The notes under the pieces were generated by a model. The model saw nothing but the letters and a program-made list of their open reading frames with translations. It ran no database searches and had not been told where the DNA came from. Source: [Mycobacterium] nativiensis (GTDB lineage: Bacteria > Actinomycetota > Actinomycetes > Mycobacteriales > Mycobacteriaceae). Taken from it: a DNA stretch of 64,000 nt. Below are positions 54,619 through 64,000 of this stretch, one piece after another; position 1 is the stretch's first letter; each line of letters opens with the position of its first letter. The position numbers and the translations under genes were made by a program. The DNA lies in contig NZ_CP083986.1 of assembly GCF_020172685.1 (NCBI RefSeq), positions 2,414,133 through 2,478,132 on the forward strand, given 5' to 3'.

Positions 54619-55701
54619 TTGGGGCACGCGATTTTGGACACGGTACTGGGGCTGGCGCTGACACCGACAACGGTCGGCTGGGTCATGGACGAGAGGCATG
54701 TCGACGACTGCCCGACGGCGGCCGGTGACGAGTTCGGTGTCGACCGCGGCGGCCCGGGCCTGGACGCGGTGAGTATGGCGGCGTCGGTGTCGGCCGTCGC
54801 GGCGAGGGCCCGCACCATGGTGGCGGCTCGCGGTGACCGACTGCACGGTGTCGGAGTTACCTGGAGCGATGATGCCGCCGTCGCGGCTGCGCTGCTGCTG
54901 GAATGGCTGGCCGATGCCGGCTTCGAGAATGTGGTGCCGGTGCGGTTCAGCGAGGCGGCTGCCTCGCTGACCGGTGGGGTCGGCCGGCGGGGCGACCGGA
55001 CGGCGGTGTGCGTCATCGAACCCGGATCGGCCACCCTGGTGTTGCACGACGGCGTCGGCGATCTGGATCCGATCGTCACCTCCTGTCCGATCGGCGGCAC
55101 CGAGGAGGTGACGGGCTGGCTGGCTGACGCGTTCGCCTCGGGCGACCACCGGCCCGACGTGCTGATGGTGGCCGGCTCGATGCGCGGCATGGACCGGCTG
55201 GGACGCCGGCTGGAATCCAAGTTGAAGGTGCCCGTCTTCGTTCAGGGCGGTGCCCAGCAGGCGTTGGCGCGGGGAGCGGCACTGGCCCTGGGGCCGCACG
55301 CCGACCTGACCGGTCCACCGATCCAGGGGGTCACGACGGGTCTGGACCTCGGGCCGCAGCGTCGGATGTCGCTGTCCTACGCCGGGGCGCTGACCATGCT
55401 GACCGGGGGAGCGGTGACGTTCGTGGCGTCGTTGTCCGCTGCGCTGAGCCTGGAACTGGGCCCGAGCAAAGACGTGCCGGCTGTGCGGCCGCCCGAACAC
55501 GTGACGGTGGCGCGTGTCGCGGTGCCGGCTGCGCCGCCGCCCGCTCCCCGGGTCGAGGCGCCCGCGGTGCCGGAGGCACCACCCGTCGAGTTCGGTTCGC
55601 TGTGGGATGCGCCGGCCGTGGCCCCGGCGCCACCACCGGCCGGCCAGCCGTCGCTGCTGGATCGGGTTCGGCAGCACATTCCGCGTCTTCCCGGCCGCTG
55701 A
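54619..55701 (+). CDS. DUF7159-like mycobacterial protein
   Basis: 360 aa. The N-terminus (LDTVLGLALTPTTVGWVMDE) looks like the first strand of an actin-like nucleotide-binding fold as in mycobacterial DUF7159 proteins; the middle (AVCVIEPGSATLVLHDG, SCPIGGTEEVTGWLADAF, VLMVAGSMRGMDRLGRRL) supports this. A hydrophobic segment lies near residues 255-285 and the C-terminal 80 residues are P/A/V-rich. TTG 54619 is used; TTG 54634 would give a protein beginning LDTVLGL. Role unknown. Confidence 0.75.
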   Translation: MGHAILDTVLGLALTPTTVGWVMDERHVDDCPTAAGDEFGVDRGGPGLDAVSMAASVSAVAARARTMVAARGDRLHGVGVTWSDDAAVAAALLLEWLADAGFENVVPVRFSEAAASLTGGVGRRGDRTAVCVIEPGSATLVLHDGVGDLDPIVTSCPIGGTEEVTGWLADAFASGDHRPDVLMVAGSMRGMDRLGRRLESKLKVPVFVQGGAQQALARGAALALGPHADLTGPPIQGVTTGLDLGPQRRMSLSYAGALTMLTGGAVTFVASLSAALSLELGPSKDVPAVRPPEHVTVARVAVPAAPPPAPRVEAPAVPEAPPVEFGSLWDAPAVAPAPPPAGQPSLLDRVRQHIPRLPGR

Positions 55702-55717
55702 GGTCAGGCCCCCTGGA

Positions 55718-56344
55718 TCATCCGCCGACCTCGTCGGCCGGGACCGTTGCCGAGAAGGACACCGTCACCTCGTCGGCGACCTGCATCGCGCCCATCAGCA
55801 TCGAAAAGCGCCGGACGCCGAAGTCGCTCTGGCGCACCCGGCTGTCGCCGTCAACCTGCCATGAGCCGCCGGGTTCATGCGGCGGTCCCAGCTTCGGCTC
55901 TCCTCCGTCGAGCCTCGCTGAACCGCCGGGTTCATGGGGCGGTCCCACTCGCACCTCGATCATGTGCGGCTTCGTCCGGCCGTGTATCTCCAGGGTGCCG
56001 GTCAGTCGATAGCCGTCGTCGGTCGGCTCGATATCGTTGGACTCGAACCGGATTCGTTCATATTTGGCGCTCTCCAGGCATTTGAGCGCATTGCCGCGGA
56101 TCAGCGCTTTCTCCGGCGGGGTCAGCGGGGTCAGCCCGCCGTCACCGCGAAGCACCCGCAGCGCATCGACGTCGACGGTCAGGGTCACGGAGGTGGGCCG
56201 AGCGCCCGACCACGACACCGCGGCCTGCCAGCGCTCCATGGCGATCATGAGCCGATGGCCCATCTTGGCGGCCCGGCCGGCCACATCGGTGCCCAGCAGC
56301 AGCCGGCCGTGCGATTCGTCGAACTGCCCCTGCGTCTCGGCCAT
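55718..56344 (-). CDS. YceI-family protein with an in-frame repeat insertion
   Basis: 208 aa. Residues 1-133 and 162-208 read as a normal YceI beta-barrel (lipid-binding) domain: DVAGRAAKMGHRLMIAMERW, GTLEIHGRTKPHMIEVRV, then WQVDGDSRVRQSDFGVRRFSMLMG. Residues 134-161 are a 28 aa insertion containing GPPHEPGGSARLDGGEPKL and a second GPPHEPGGS, encoded by the interspersed repeat. It sits between two strands, so the fold may survive. No signal peptide is seen. Start ATG at 56344; upstream in-frame codons lack support. Confidence 0.85.
   Translation of the reverse strand: MAETQGQFDESHGRLLLGTDVAGRAAKMGHRLMIAMERWQAAVSWSGARPTSVTLTVDVDALRVLRGDGGLTPLTPPEKALIRGNALKCLESAKYERIRFESNDIEPTDDGYRLTGTLEIHGRTKPHMIEVRVGPPHEPGGSARLDGGEPKLGPPHEPGGSWQVDGDSRVRQSDFGVRRFSMLMGAMQVADEVTVSFSATVPADEVGG
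55862..55945 (-). repeat. Interspersed repeat copy inside the YceI gene
   Basis: 84 bp holding one 57 bp unit plus a partial second unit; it encodes residues 134-161 of the YceI protein. One-base length difference from the 58 bp units at 32791 is in the stretch GGGTTCATG versus GGGGTCGATG. The 57 bp length, a multiple of three, keeps the frame open. Confidence 0.88.
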
Positions 56345-56490
56345 CTGCGGCACTCTAACGGGCTTGGCCCGTCGATCGCCCCGGCGGGCGTCCGGCGGCA
56401 ATCGGCGGATTCGTGATGCCGCGTCGCGGTCACCCGTTAGGCTTCGACGCGGGGCCGCCTGGTGGCCCGGACCGAGACGAACAAGGGCAT

Positions 56491-56496
56491 TAGGGT
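56491..56496 (+). promoter_or_regulatory. -10 hexamer TAGGGT, leaderless start at 56503
   Basis: TAGGGT is 6 nt before the ATG at 56503 and no ribosome site is present. Confidence 0.4.
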
Positions 56497-56502
56497 CGCA
56501 GA

Positions 56503-56925
56503 ATGATTCGTGAATTAGCCGCAGCTGCTTTGCTCGCCGGTGCCGCGGGGGTGGCCGCCGTGCACGGCGCACCCGCCGCCGGCGCCTACCCGGGTGACGT
56601 GCCGGGTATGGCCGAGGGGCAGCGTCAGGGCGACGCGTGCTTCAGCTGGGAGCGCTTCATCTACGGCCACGGCCCCAACGGCCAAGCGCTGGCATGCCAT
56701 TTCATCGCCAACCAGTGGCCGCCCAAGGACACCGGGTTCTGGCAGATCTCCTACCCGCTCTACGGCGTGCAGGACATCGGTTCGCCGTGCCCGAGTCCGC
56801 AGTCGGCCGCGCAGTCGCCCGACGGGTTGCCGCTGCTGTGCATGGGCGCACGCGGCTGGCAGCCCGGTATCTACACCGGTGGCATCGGACCCTACTTCCC
56901 GCCCGGGATCGCCCAGGTCGGGTGA
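56503..56925 (+). CDS. Small secreted cysteine-containing protein
   Basis: 140 aa with a signal peptide ending near GAPAAGAYPGD (about residue 28) and four cysteines in the mature part (in DACFSWERF, ALACHFIANQ, GSPCPSP and PLLCMGARG), which could form two disulfides. Possibly the equivalent of Rv1891. No catalytic motif is visible; function unknown. It is divergent from the YceI gene, and lies upstream of zwf. Confidence 0.78.
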   Translation: MIRELAAAALLAGAAGVAAVHGAPAAGAYPGDVPGMAEGQRQGDACFSWERFIYGHGPNGQALACHFIANQWPPKDTGFWQISYPLYGVQDIGSPCPSPQSAAQSPDGLPLLCMGARGWQPGIYTGGIGPYFPPGIAQVG

Positions 56926-57018
56926 CCGCGCCGTGAGCCCGCCTCCCGCCGCCGGACAGTTTTCGTCCAGGCAGGTGCACTAGCTTCGATCACGGGAGCT
57001 ACACGGGGAGGTACCGCA

Positions 57019-58422
57019 TTGGCGGAACGCGGCGCGGCGTCAGAACTGTTGGTGATCTTCGGGATAACCGGAGACCTGGCCCGCAAGATGACGTTCCGCG
57101 CGCTGTACCGCTTGGAGCGCCGCAACCTGCTGGACTGCCCCATCCTCGGGGTGGCCAGTGATGACATCTCGGTCGAGGACCTTGTGGACCGGGCCGGCGA
57201 CGCGATCCGCAAGACCGGCGAGCCGTTTGACGATGCGGTGTTCGACCGGTTGGCGAAACGGTTGTCCTACCTGCACGGCGACGTCACCGATGCCGCGCTC
57301 TACGACCAGATAGCCAAGCGGGTCGGCACCGACCGACAGTGTCTCTACTACCTGGAGATGCCGCCGTCGCTGTTCGCCCCGATCGTCGAAAACCTTGGTC
57401 GGGCCGGTCTGTTGACGCGTGCCCGGGTGGCGGTGGAGAAGCCGTTCGGCCACGACCTGACCTCGGCCCGCGACCTGAACACCCGGCTGCGCGCGGTGCT
57501 GCGCGAGGAGCAGATCCTGCGGGTGGACCATTTCCTGGGCAAGGAACCCGTCGCTGACGTCGAGGGCCTGCGGTTCGCCAACACCACGCTCGCCGAACTC
57601 TGGGACCGCCGAAGCATCGCCGAAATCCACATCACCATGGCCGAGAACTTCGGTGTCGAGGATCGCGGCAGCTTCTACGACTCCGTCGGTGCGTTGCGCG
57701 ATGTGGTGCAGAACCATCTGCTGCAGGTGTTGGCGCTGATCGCGATGGAACCGCCGGTCGGTCCCGGCGACGACGACCTCAACGACAAGAAGGCCGAGGT
57801 GTTCCGGGCCATGTCGCCCGCCGACCCGGCGCACTGCGTGCGGGGCCAGTACCGCGGTTATGCCGACGTCCCGGGGGTGGCCGACGGGTCGCAGACCGAG
57901 ACGTTCGTCGCGCTGCGGCTGCAGATCGAGAACTGGCGCTGGTCCGGGGTGCCGATCTTCCTGCGGGCGGGCAAGGCGCTGCCGCAACGGGTCACCGAGG
58001 TCCGGCTGTTCACCCACCGGGTTCCGGCGCTGGCGTTCATGCCGCAACGCGAGCACGCACCGCGGAATCAGATCGTCCTGCGCATCGACCCGGATCCGGG
58101 CATGCGGCTGCAACTGGTGGCCCACGACGATGACGTCTGGCGTGACGTCCACCTGGATTCGTCGTTCACCCATGACCTGGGTGAGCCGATCCAGCCCTAC
58201 GAGCGGTTGTTGCATGCGGCGATGGTCGGCGACCGCCGACTGTTCGCCCGCGAGGACAGCATCGAGGAGACCTGGCGCATCGTGGCGCCGCTGCTTGACC
58301 ATCCAGGAGTGGTCCACACCTACGAGCCCGGCTCGTGGGGGCCAGACGCCGCGCAGGCGCTGGTGCGCGGACATCGGAGTTGGCAGGACCCGTGGTTGCC
58401 GGAAGGCGGCCCGACACAGTAA
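57019..58422 (+). CDS. zwf: Glucose-6-phosphate 1-dehydrogenase
   Basis: 467 aa. The coenzyme site is LLVIFGITGDLARKM and the active-site motif is ILRVDHFLGKEPVAD. It opens the oxidative pentose phosphate path and is followed 15 bp later by gnd, which completes it. TTG at 57019 has GGGGAGG upstream. Like Rv1121, its neighbour is a short-form gnd. Confidence 0.95.
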   Translation: MAERGAASELLVIFGITGDLARKMTFRALYRLERRNLLDCPILGVASDDISVEDLVDRAGDAIRKTGEPFDDAVFDRLAKRLSYLHGDVTDAALYDQIAKRVGTDRQCLYYLEMPPSLFAPIVENLGRAGLLTRARVAVEKPFGHDLTSARDLNTRLRAVLREEQILRVDHFLGKEPVADVEGLRFANTTLAELWDRRSIAEIHITMAENFGVEDRGSFYDSVGALRDVVQNHLLQVLALIAMEPPVGPGDDDLNDKKAEVFRAMSPADPAHCVRGQYRGYADVPGVADGSQTETFVALRLQIENWRWSGVPIFLRAGKALPQRVTEVRLFTHRVPALAFMPQREHAPRNQIVLRIDPDPGMRLQLVAHDDDVWRDVHLDSSFTHDLGEPIQPYERLLHAAMVGDRRLFAREDSIEETWRIVAPLLDHPGVVHTYEPGSWGPDAAQALVRGHRSWQDPWLPEGGPTQ

Positions 58423-58437
58423 GGGAGACAGGGCAAC

Positions 58438-59460
58438 ATGCGACTGGGAATGATCGGTCTGGGCCGGATGGGCGCCAATCTCGTTCGGCGGCTGGTAGAC
58501 GGCGGCCATGAGTGCGTCGTCTATGACCACAATCCCGATGCGGTTGCCGCACTGGCCGGTGGGGACGGGATCACCGGGGTGTCCTCGTTGGCTGAGTTGG
58601 CGGAGAACCTGCCGGCCCCGCGGGCGGTGTGGGTGATGGTGCCGGCCGGGAAGATCACCTCGGGCGTCATCGAGGAGCTGGCCGGAACACTGGCGGCCGG
58701 TGACATCGTGATCGACGGCGGCAACTCGTACTACCGTGATGACATAATGCACTCGAAGCTACTGTCCGACAATGGCATTCATCTGCTGGACTGCGGCACG
58801 AGCGGCGGGGTGTGGGGCCGTGAGCGTGGCTACTGCCTGATGGTCGGCGGCGACCGGGATGCCTTCGACCAGGTTGAGCCGATCTTCGCCACGATCGCGC
58901 CGGGCGTTGAGGCCGCCCCGCGCACGCCGGGCCGCGAGGGTGAGGTCTCGCAGGCCGAGAAGGGCTACCTGCACTGCGGCCCGTCCGGGGCGGGGCACTT
59001 CGTGAAGATGGTGCACAACGGAATCGAGTACGGGATGATGGCGTCGATCGCCGAGGGGCTGAACATCTTGCACCACGCCAACATCGGCAAGACCGATCAG
59101 GAAGGCGACGCCGAGACCGCGCCACTGACCCACCCCGAGTTCTACCAGTACGACATCGACATCGAACAGGTCACCGAGGTCTGGCGGCGGGGCAGTGTGA
59201 TCGGCTCCTGGCTGTTGGACCTGACCGCCAGCGCCCTACAGAAATCGCCCGCGCTGGAGGAGTTCGCCGGCCGGGTGTCCGATTCCGGCGAGGGCCGCTG
59301 GACGGTCATCGCCGCGATCGACGAAGGGGTGCCCGCCCCGGTGCTCACCACCGCGCTGTATGCCCGTTTCGCCTCGCGTCATCTGTTCGAGTTCGGAGCG
59401 AAAGTGTTGTCGGCGATGCGTAAGCAGTTCGGTGGGCACGACGAGAAGTCGCCGACCTAG
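58438..59460 (+). CDS. gnd: Decarboxylating 6-phosphogluconate dehydrogenase (short form)
   Basis: 340 aa short-form enzyme of the GntZ-like group: MIGLGRMGANLVRRL cofactor site, DGGNSYYRDD, GTSGGVWGRERGYCLMVGG and the catalytic GAGHFVKMVHNGIEYGMM. Equivalent to Rv1122 (gnd2). Together with zwf it forms an operon-like pair, in addition to the long-form gnd at 22040. Confidence 0.94.
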   Translation: MRLGMIGLGRMGANLVRRLVDGGHECVVYDHNPDAVAALAGGDGITGVSSLAELAENLPAPRAVWVMVPAGKITSGVIEELAGTLAAGDIVIDGGNSYYRDDIMHSKLLSDNGIHLLDCGTSGGVWGRERGYCLMVGGDRDAFDQVEPIFATIAPGVEAAPRTPGREGEVSQAEKGYLHCGPSGAGHFVKMVHNGIEYGMMASIAEGLNILHHANIGKTDQEGDAETAPLTHPEFYQYDIDIEQVTEVWRRGSVIGSWLLDLTASALQKSPALEEFAGRVSDSGEGRWTVIAAIDEGVPAPVLTTALYARFASRHLFEFGAKVLSAMRKQFGGHDEKSPT

Positions 59461-59561
59461 CGGCGCCGGCCGAGTCCGATCCTGGCCGGTCACGGCCCTC
59501 GCATGCCAGTATTGGGGAATGGGCCGCAACGGCGGCGAGCACCCAGACGAGCGGTGTTCCG

Positions 59562-60527
59562 GTGATGACCGGTAGCGACAGGACGATCACGCGGGTGATC
59601 GCCTTGATCGTGCTGCTGCTCGCGGCCGGTGCCGCCACCCGCGGATATCTGCCCGGTGTCACGCACGAGCCCCGCCGAACGCCCGCCGCGGGCCCGGCCG
59701 AAATGATCACCCTGATCGCGCTGCTGGCGGTATCGGTGGGCGCTGTCGCGTTCGCCGGGGCCTACCGGATGCGCCATCGGCGTGCGGTGGCCGGCAGCAT
59801 CGGCGAGCTGTCCGTGACCGCGGGCGCCCATCGCGGCAGGCCGGGGTGGCGGGTGCTGCTGATCGTGGCGGCGGCCGTGGTGGCGTGGCTGCTGATGCTG
59901 TTCGCGTTGCTGGCATTGGGCGGGGGACTCCGGATCGGTATTCCGGCAGGGATCTTCGGGTCGCGGGGCGATGTGCCGGTGTCTCCAACCGCCCCGGGGG
60001 AGCAGGCGCCGCTGACGCCGCACCCGGCGCCCAGCCTGGACGGTTCGGGTGGTGACGTGACCGGCTATCTGCTGGCGTCCGCCATCGCACTGGTGGCGCT
60101 GATCGCGGTCGGGGTTGTCGCGGCACAAGCCCGCAATACCCGGCCTCGGCCGCCGGCCACCCGCCCGGTGCCGATCGCCAAGCCAACCCCCAGTGCAGGC
60201 GAAACCCTGGCGCGGGCAGCAGAACTCGGGCTGACCCGGATCGCCGACCGTAGTCGCGGGCCGCGGGAGGCCATCATCGCCTGCTATGCGGTGATGGAGC
60301 GTCACCTCGCCGACGACCCCGACGTCGCACCGCGGGATTTCGACACCCCCACCGAAGTGTTGGCGCGGGCGGTCGCACACCACGCGCTGGCGGCAGGCAA
60401 CGCCTCCCGGCTGGTGGAACTGTTCACCGAGGCGCGTTTCAGCCCGCACCTGATGAATGAGCAGCACCGTGCCGAGGCGGTCGCCAGCCTGCGGCTGGTG
60501 CTGGATGAACTCCGGGCGTCGACATGA
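59562..60527 (+). CDS. DUF4129-type membrane protein
   Basis: 321 aa with several membrane segments (residues 11-30, 46-66, 105-125, 165-190) and a C-terminal cytoplasmic DUF4129 domain (residues 215-315: LARAAELGLTRIADRSRGPREAIIACYAVMERHLAD, TPTEVLARAVAHHAL). DUF4129 resembles the C-terminal part of transglutaminase-like proteins that accompany MoxR/DUF58 systems. An ATG lies at 59565. It overlaps the next gene by an ATGA. Confidence 0.83.
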   Translation: MMTGSDRTITRVIALIVLLLAAGAATRGYLPGVTHEPRRTPAAGPAEMITLIALLAVSVGAVAFAGAYRMRHRRAVAGSIGELSVTAGAHRGRPGWRVLLIVAAAVVAWLLMLFALLALGGGLRIGIPAGIFGSRGDVPVSPTAPGEQAPLTPHPAPSLDGSGGDVTGYLLASAIALVALIAVGVVAAQARNTRPRPPATRPVPIAKPTPSAGETLARAAELGLTRIADRSRGPREAIIACYAVMERHLADDPDVAPRDFDTPTEVLARAVAHHALAAGNASRLVELFTEARFSPHLMNEQHRAEAVASLRLVLDELRAST

Positions 60528-61008
60528 AACTGCTTGCACTGCAGGGGTTCCTGCTCATCATCGCGGTTGAGATGGTTGCGGTGCTGGTCCATCAACAGCA
60601 CATCATGCTGTGGGCGGCCGGCGTCGCGGTTGCGGTACCGCTGGCCGGCCTGCGGCGGTTGCTGACGACGGGTGACGCCGGATCGGCTGACGGCGTGCCG
60701 ATCATCGACGAGCCCGGAGCGGCATTACGGCAATGGCTGTCGGGCACCGAAGCCAGAATCCGCTGGTCGGAATCGACCAGGGCAGACTGGGATCGGCGTT
60801 GGCGGCCGACTCTGGCGGGCCGGTTCGAGGTCTCCAGTGGGCAGGGGCGGGTGAAGGATCCCGCGGCGTTCGCCGCAACCGGAGTAATGCTGTTTGGCGA
60901 CGCGCTGTGGCCGTGGGTGGACCCCGGCAACGTCGCGCCGGCCGGAGAGGACGGACCCGGGCCCGGACGCGCAGTGCTGGAAGAGATCCTGCGCCGGCTG
61001 GAGCAGCG

Positions 61009-61012
<4 letters not shown>
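60524..61012 (+). CDS. Small membrane protein in the MoxR operon
   Basis: 162 aa with two N-terminal membrane segments (FLLIIAVEMVAVLVHQQ, MLWAAGVAVAVPLAGLRRLL) and a soluble tail. I do not recognise a family. It overlaps the DUF4129 gene by four bases (ATGA at 60524) and the MoxR gene (61009-61012), which fits a shared complex. Confidence 0.8.
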
Positions 61013-62009
<997 letters not shown>

Positions 62010-62013
<4 letters not shown>

Positions 62014-63308
62014 CTCACAGCCCCGAGCCCGGCGAGGTATTCGAAACGGATGTCGAATTACGTTGGCATGCCTCGCCGTTGACCCGGGCACTGGCCTCCT
62101 GCGCGGCGGTGGCGCTGGCGGTGGCGGTGGGCGGGTCGCGCTGGCAGCTGATCGCCTTCGCCGCACCGCTGCTGGGCGTGTTGTGCACACTGGGTTGGCA
62201 GTCCCCGGCGCCGGTTCTTCGGGTCCGTGCGACTCCTGCGGCGCAGCGTTGCTTCGAATCCGAGCCGGTCGAATTGACGGTCCGCGTAACGACATCCGAT
62301 CCTGACGCGCCACCGACAGAGCTGGAATTGTCGGCGCACCCCGCATTGTGGTTCGACGCCGCCGAGCGCATCGCGGAGGTCGCCGGCGAGGGCGCGCTGG
62401 GTAAATCGGTGACCGCCACCGCAGCACGCTGGGGTCGCTACCCGATACGTGCCACCGTGGGCGCCGTGGGCCGGGGCGGGCTGCTGGCCGGCACGGCCAC
62501 CGTCGCGGTCGCCGAAGTCACGGTGTTCCCGCTGGCCCCGCCGCAGTCCACGCCGATCCCGCGCAGCGAGCTTCTCGACCGAGTCGGCACCCACCTGACC
62601 CGGCACCCGGGCCGCGGTGTGGAATACGCCGACATCCGTGCCTACGTGCCCGGCGACCCGCTGCACTCGGTGAATTGGCCGGTGAGTGCACGGCGGGGCA
62701 GCCTGCACGTGACCCAGCGGCTGACCGACCGGGGCGCCGACGTGGTGGTGCTCGTCGACGACTACCCGCAACCGGGCGGCCCGGCGACCGTCGCGACCGA
62801 ACGAGCGGTGCTCGGCGCGGCGCAGGTGGTGCAGACCGCACTGCGCAACGGTGATCGCGCCGGCATCGTCACACTTGGTGGCCGCCATCCGCGCTGGGTC
62901 GGCCCGGACATCGGTCAACGCCAGTTCTACCGCATCGTCGACGCGGTTCTCGGCGCCGGCGACGGCTTCGAAACCACCTCCGGAACACTCGCGCCGCGGG
63001 CGGCGGTGCCGGCCGGTGCCCTGGTCATCGCGTTCTCGACGCTGCTGGACACCGAGTTCGCGTTGGCGCTGACTGATCTGCGCCGACGCGGGCATGTGGT
63101 GCTGGCGGTCGATGTGCTGACCGGCTCGCCGTTCGAAGTCGAGCCCGATCCGCTGGTCACTCGGCTGTGGGCGTTGCAGCGCAGCGCCATGTACCGCGAC
63201 ATGGCCACCATCGGCGTCGACGTGGCGGCCTGGCCGGCAGAGCAGCCGCTGGAGTCCTCGATGCGACTGGTGACACAGCGCCATCGACCGACGGCGGTGC
63301 GCAGATGA
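62010..63308 (+). CDS. DUF58 domain protein
   Basis: 432 aa: two N-terminal membrane segments, then a beta-rich middle and the DUF58 core ADIRAYVPGDPLHSVNWPVSARRGSLHV (residues about 207-234), followed by a VWA-like fold with a MIDAS-like VVVLVDDYPQ. DUF58 proteins are the common partner of MoxR. Start overlaps the MoxR stop (ATGA at 62010). Confidence 0.9.
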
Positions 63309-63775
63309 GCACCATGGCGCGGCCCGTGCCGGTGTTGGCGTCCGTGGGGTGCGGGCTGGCGATGGCGGCCGCCGCGGTGCCCGGAGCCTCCGGCACGGCC
63401 TCGAAACCAGCCGCCGCCACGGTGCTGCTGGCCGTCTGCGCGGTGCTGGCCGCGTTTCGGTGGCGTGCGGCGGCCACCTGTGCGGTGCTGCTGGTCGCCG
63501 TGGCGATCGGACTCGCCGACCCGCCGACGGTCGCGGCGGCAGTGGCCGGGCTGGCCGCGGTGGGACACCTGCTCCTGCGACACGCCGCCGGCGGCACCGC
63601 CACCGTGACCGCCCCGGCATTGATCGGCGCGGCGACGTTCAGCGTCGTCGGCGTGATCGCCGCAGGTTTTCCCCTGCAGTTGCCGTGGCTGCCACTGGCG
63701 GCGGCACCTGCCGTGCTGGCCGGTTACCTGTTGGCGCTGCGCCCGTTCCTGGCTACACCGACGCGGCGGCGTTGA
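63305..63775 (+). CDS. Small membrane protein ending the MoxR operon
   Basis: 156 aa, mostly hydrophobic with four to five membrane segments and an Arg-rich C-terminus (FLATPTRRR). No known domain recognised. It overlaps DUF58 by ATGA and ends inside the convergent partial gene by 23 bp (63753-63775). Confidence 0.8.
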   Translation: MSTMARPVPVLASVGCGLAMAAAAVPGASGTASKPAAATVLLAVCAVLAAFRWRAAATCAVLLVAVAIGLADPPTVAAAVAGLAAVGHLLLRHAAGGTATVTAPALIGAATFSVVGVIAAGFPLQLPWLPLAAAPAVLAGYLLALRPFLATPTRRR

Positions 63776-64000
63776 ACTCCTCGAGCCGGCCGGTGGCCTC
63801 GAGGTATTCCTGAATCCAGCGCTCGATGACGGTCGCGGTCTTCTCGACCTTGGTGAACTGGCCGACGACCTGACCGACCGGGTTGAACGCCACGTCGACG
63901 CTCTCGTTGGGGTACTTGTTCGTGGCTCGCACCGCCATGCCGGAGACCATGTACTGCAGCGGCATGCCCAGCGGCTTCGGGTTCTCCGGAGCCTCCCACG
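63753..64000 (-). CDS. Nitronate monooxygenase-like flavin oxidoreductase (5' part outside the window)
   Basis: The C-terminal 81 residues, open to the window end. The sequence (MPLQYMVSGMAVRATNKYP, VAFNPVGQVVGQF, VIERWIQEYLEATGRLEEF) resembles the end of NAD(P)H-dependent flavin oxidoreductases of the nitronate monooxygenase family, which bind FMN in a TIM barrel. Only the tail is visible, so the call is moderate. It overlaps the convergent membrane-protein gene. Confidence 0.6.
   Translation of the reverse strand, partial: WEAPENPKPLGMPLQYMVSGMAVRATNKYPNESVDVAFNPVGQVVGQFTKVEKTATVIERWIQEYLEATGRLEEFNAAASV

Overview
This window is high-GC DNA with the coding style of a Mycobacterium: GTG and TTG starts, dense ATGA overlaps, leaderless promoters, GarA, Apa, antigen 85 and guaB1. 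From 1 to about 50 kb, gene order follows the M. tuberculosis block Rv1826 to Rv1877 (gcvH, garA, ftsR, resR, gcvP, glcB, CorC pair, guaB1, gnd, blaI, ndh, modABC, apa, adhA, CoA-transferase, lldD2, bfrA, MFS pump). Several parts differ: no urease operon between the thioesterase and ndh, a phosphoketolase, an intact ahpDC/oxyR locus, tandem secreted histidine phosphatases, and a repeat-rich secreted protein. The order and these differences suggest a non-tuberculosis mycobacterium, possibly near the M. terrae group, but the species cannot be fixed from this sequence.

Layout. 1-6.3 kb: glycine cleavage genes and three regulators (GarA, FtsR, ResR), with a tandem glycine riboswitch before gcvP. 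6.4-8.9 kb: two secreted mycobacterial proteins of unknown role, transcribed divergently. 8.9-18.1 kb: an all-minus block with an SBP-VWA protein, malate synthase G, a DNA-glycosylase-like protein, two CorC/CNNM membrane proteins and GuaB1. 18.3-22 kb: a small ORF, then duplicated secreted histidine phosphatases joined to an alpha/beta hydrolase. 22-27.6 kb: 6-phosphogluconate dehydrogenase, an M56 protease/BlaI pair, a thioesterase, NDH-2 and an atypical SDR. 27.8-32.8 kb: modABC, apa, a small membrane protein and an alcohol dehydrogenase. 32.8-43.3 kb: a repeat, CPBP protease, MmpS-like protein, phosphoketolase, double CoA-transferase, ferredoxin reductase, LldD2 and others. 43.3-50.6 kb: peroxide and iron genes (ahpD, ahpC, oxyR, bfd, bfrA, with an IdeR-like box) and an MFS pump fused to a winged helix. 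50.7-56.9 kb: CocE hydrolase, SRPBCC protein, antigen 85, a DUF7159-like protein, YceI and a secreted protein. 57-63.8 kb: zwf, a second gnd, then a DUF4129/MoxR/DUF58 operon. The last gene is cut by the window end.

Most notable signals: a 57-58 bp hairpin-forming repeat, found in tandem at 32.8 kb and inserted in frame inside the YceI gene at 55.9 kb; a short [HPRT]-A-x-x-L-T-[ASD] motif shared by all four secreted proteins of the 6.4-21 kb region; tandem phosphatases whose usual second catalytic histidine seems replaced; and at least nine genes with a TANNNT hexamer 6-8 nt before the start codon, the pattern of leaderless transcription. No tRNA, rRNA, CRISPR array, transposase or prophage was seen.
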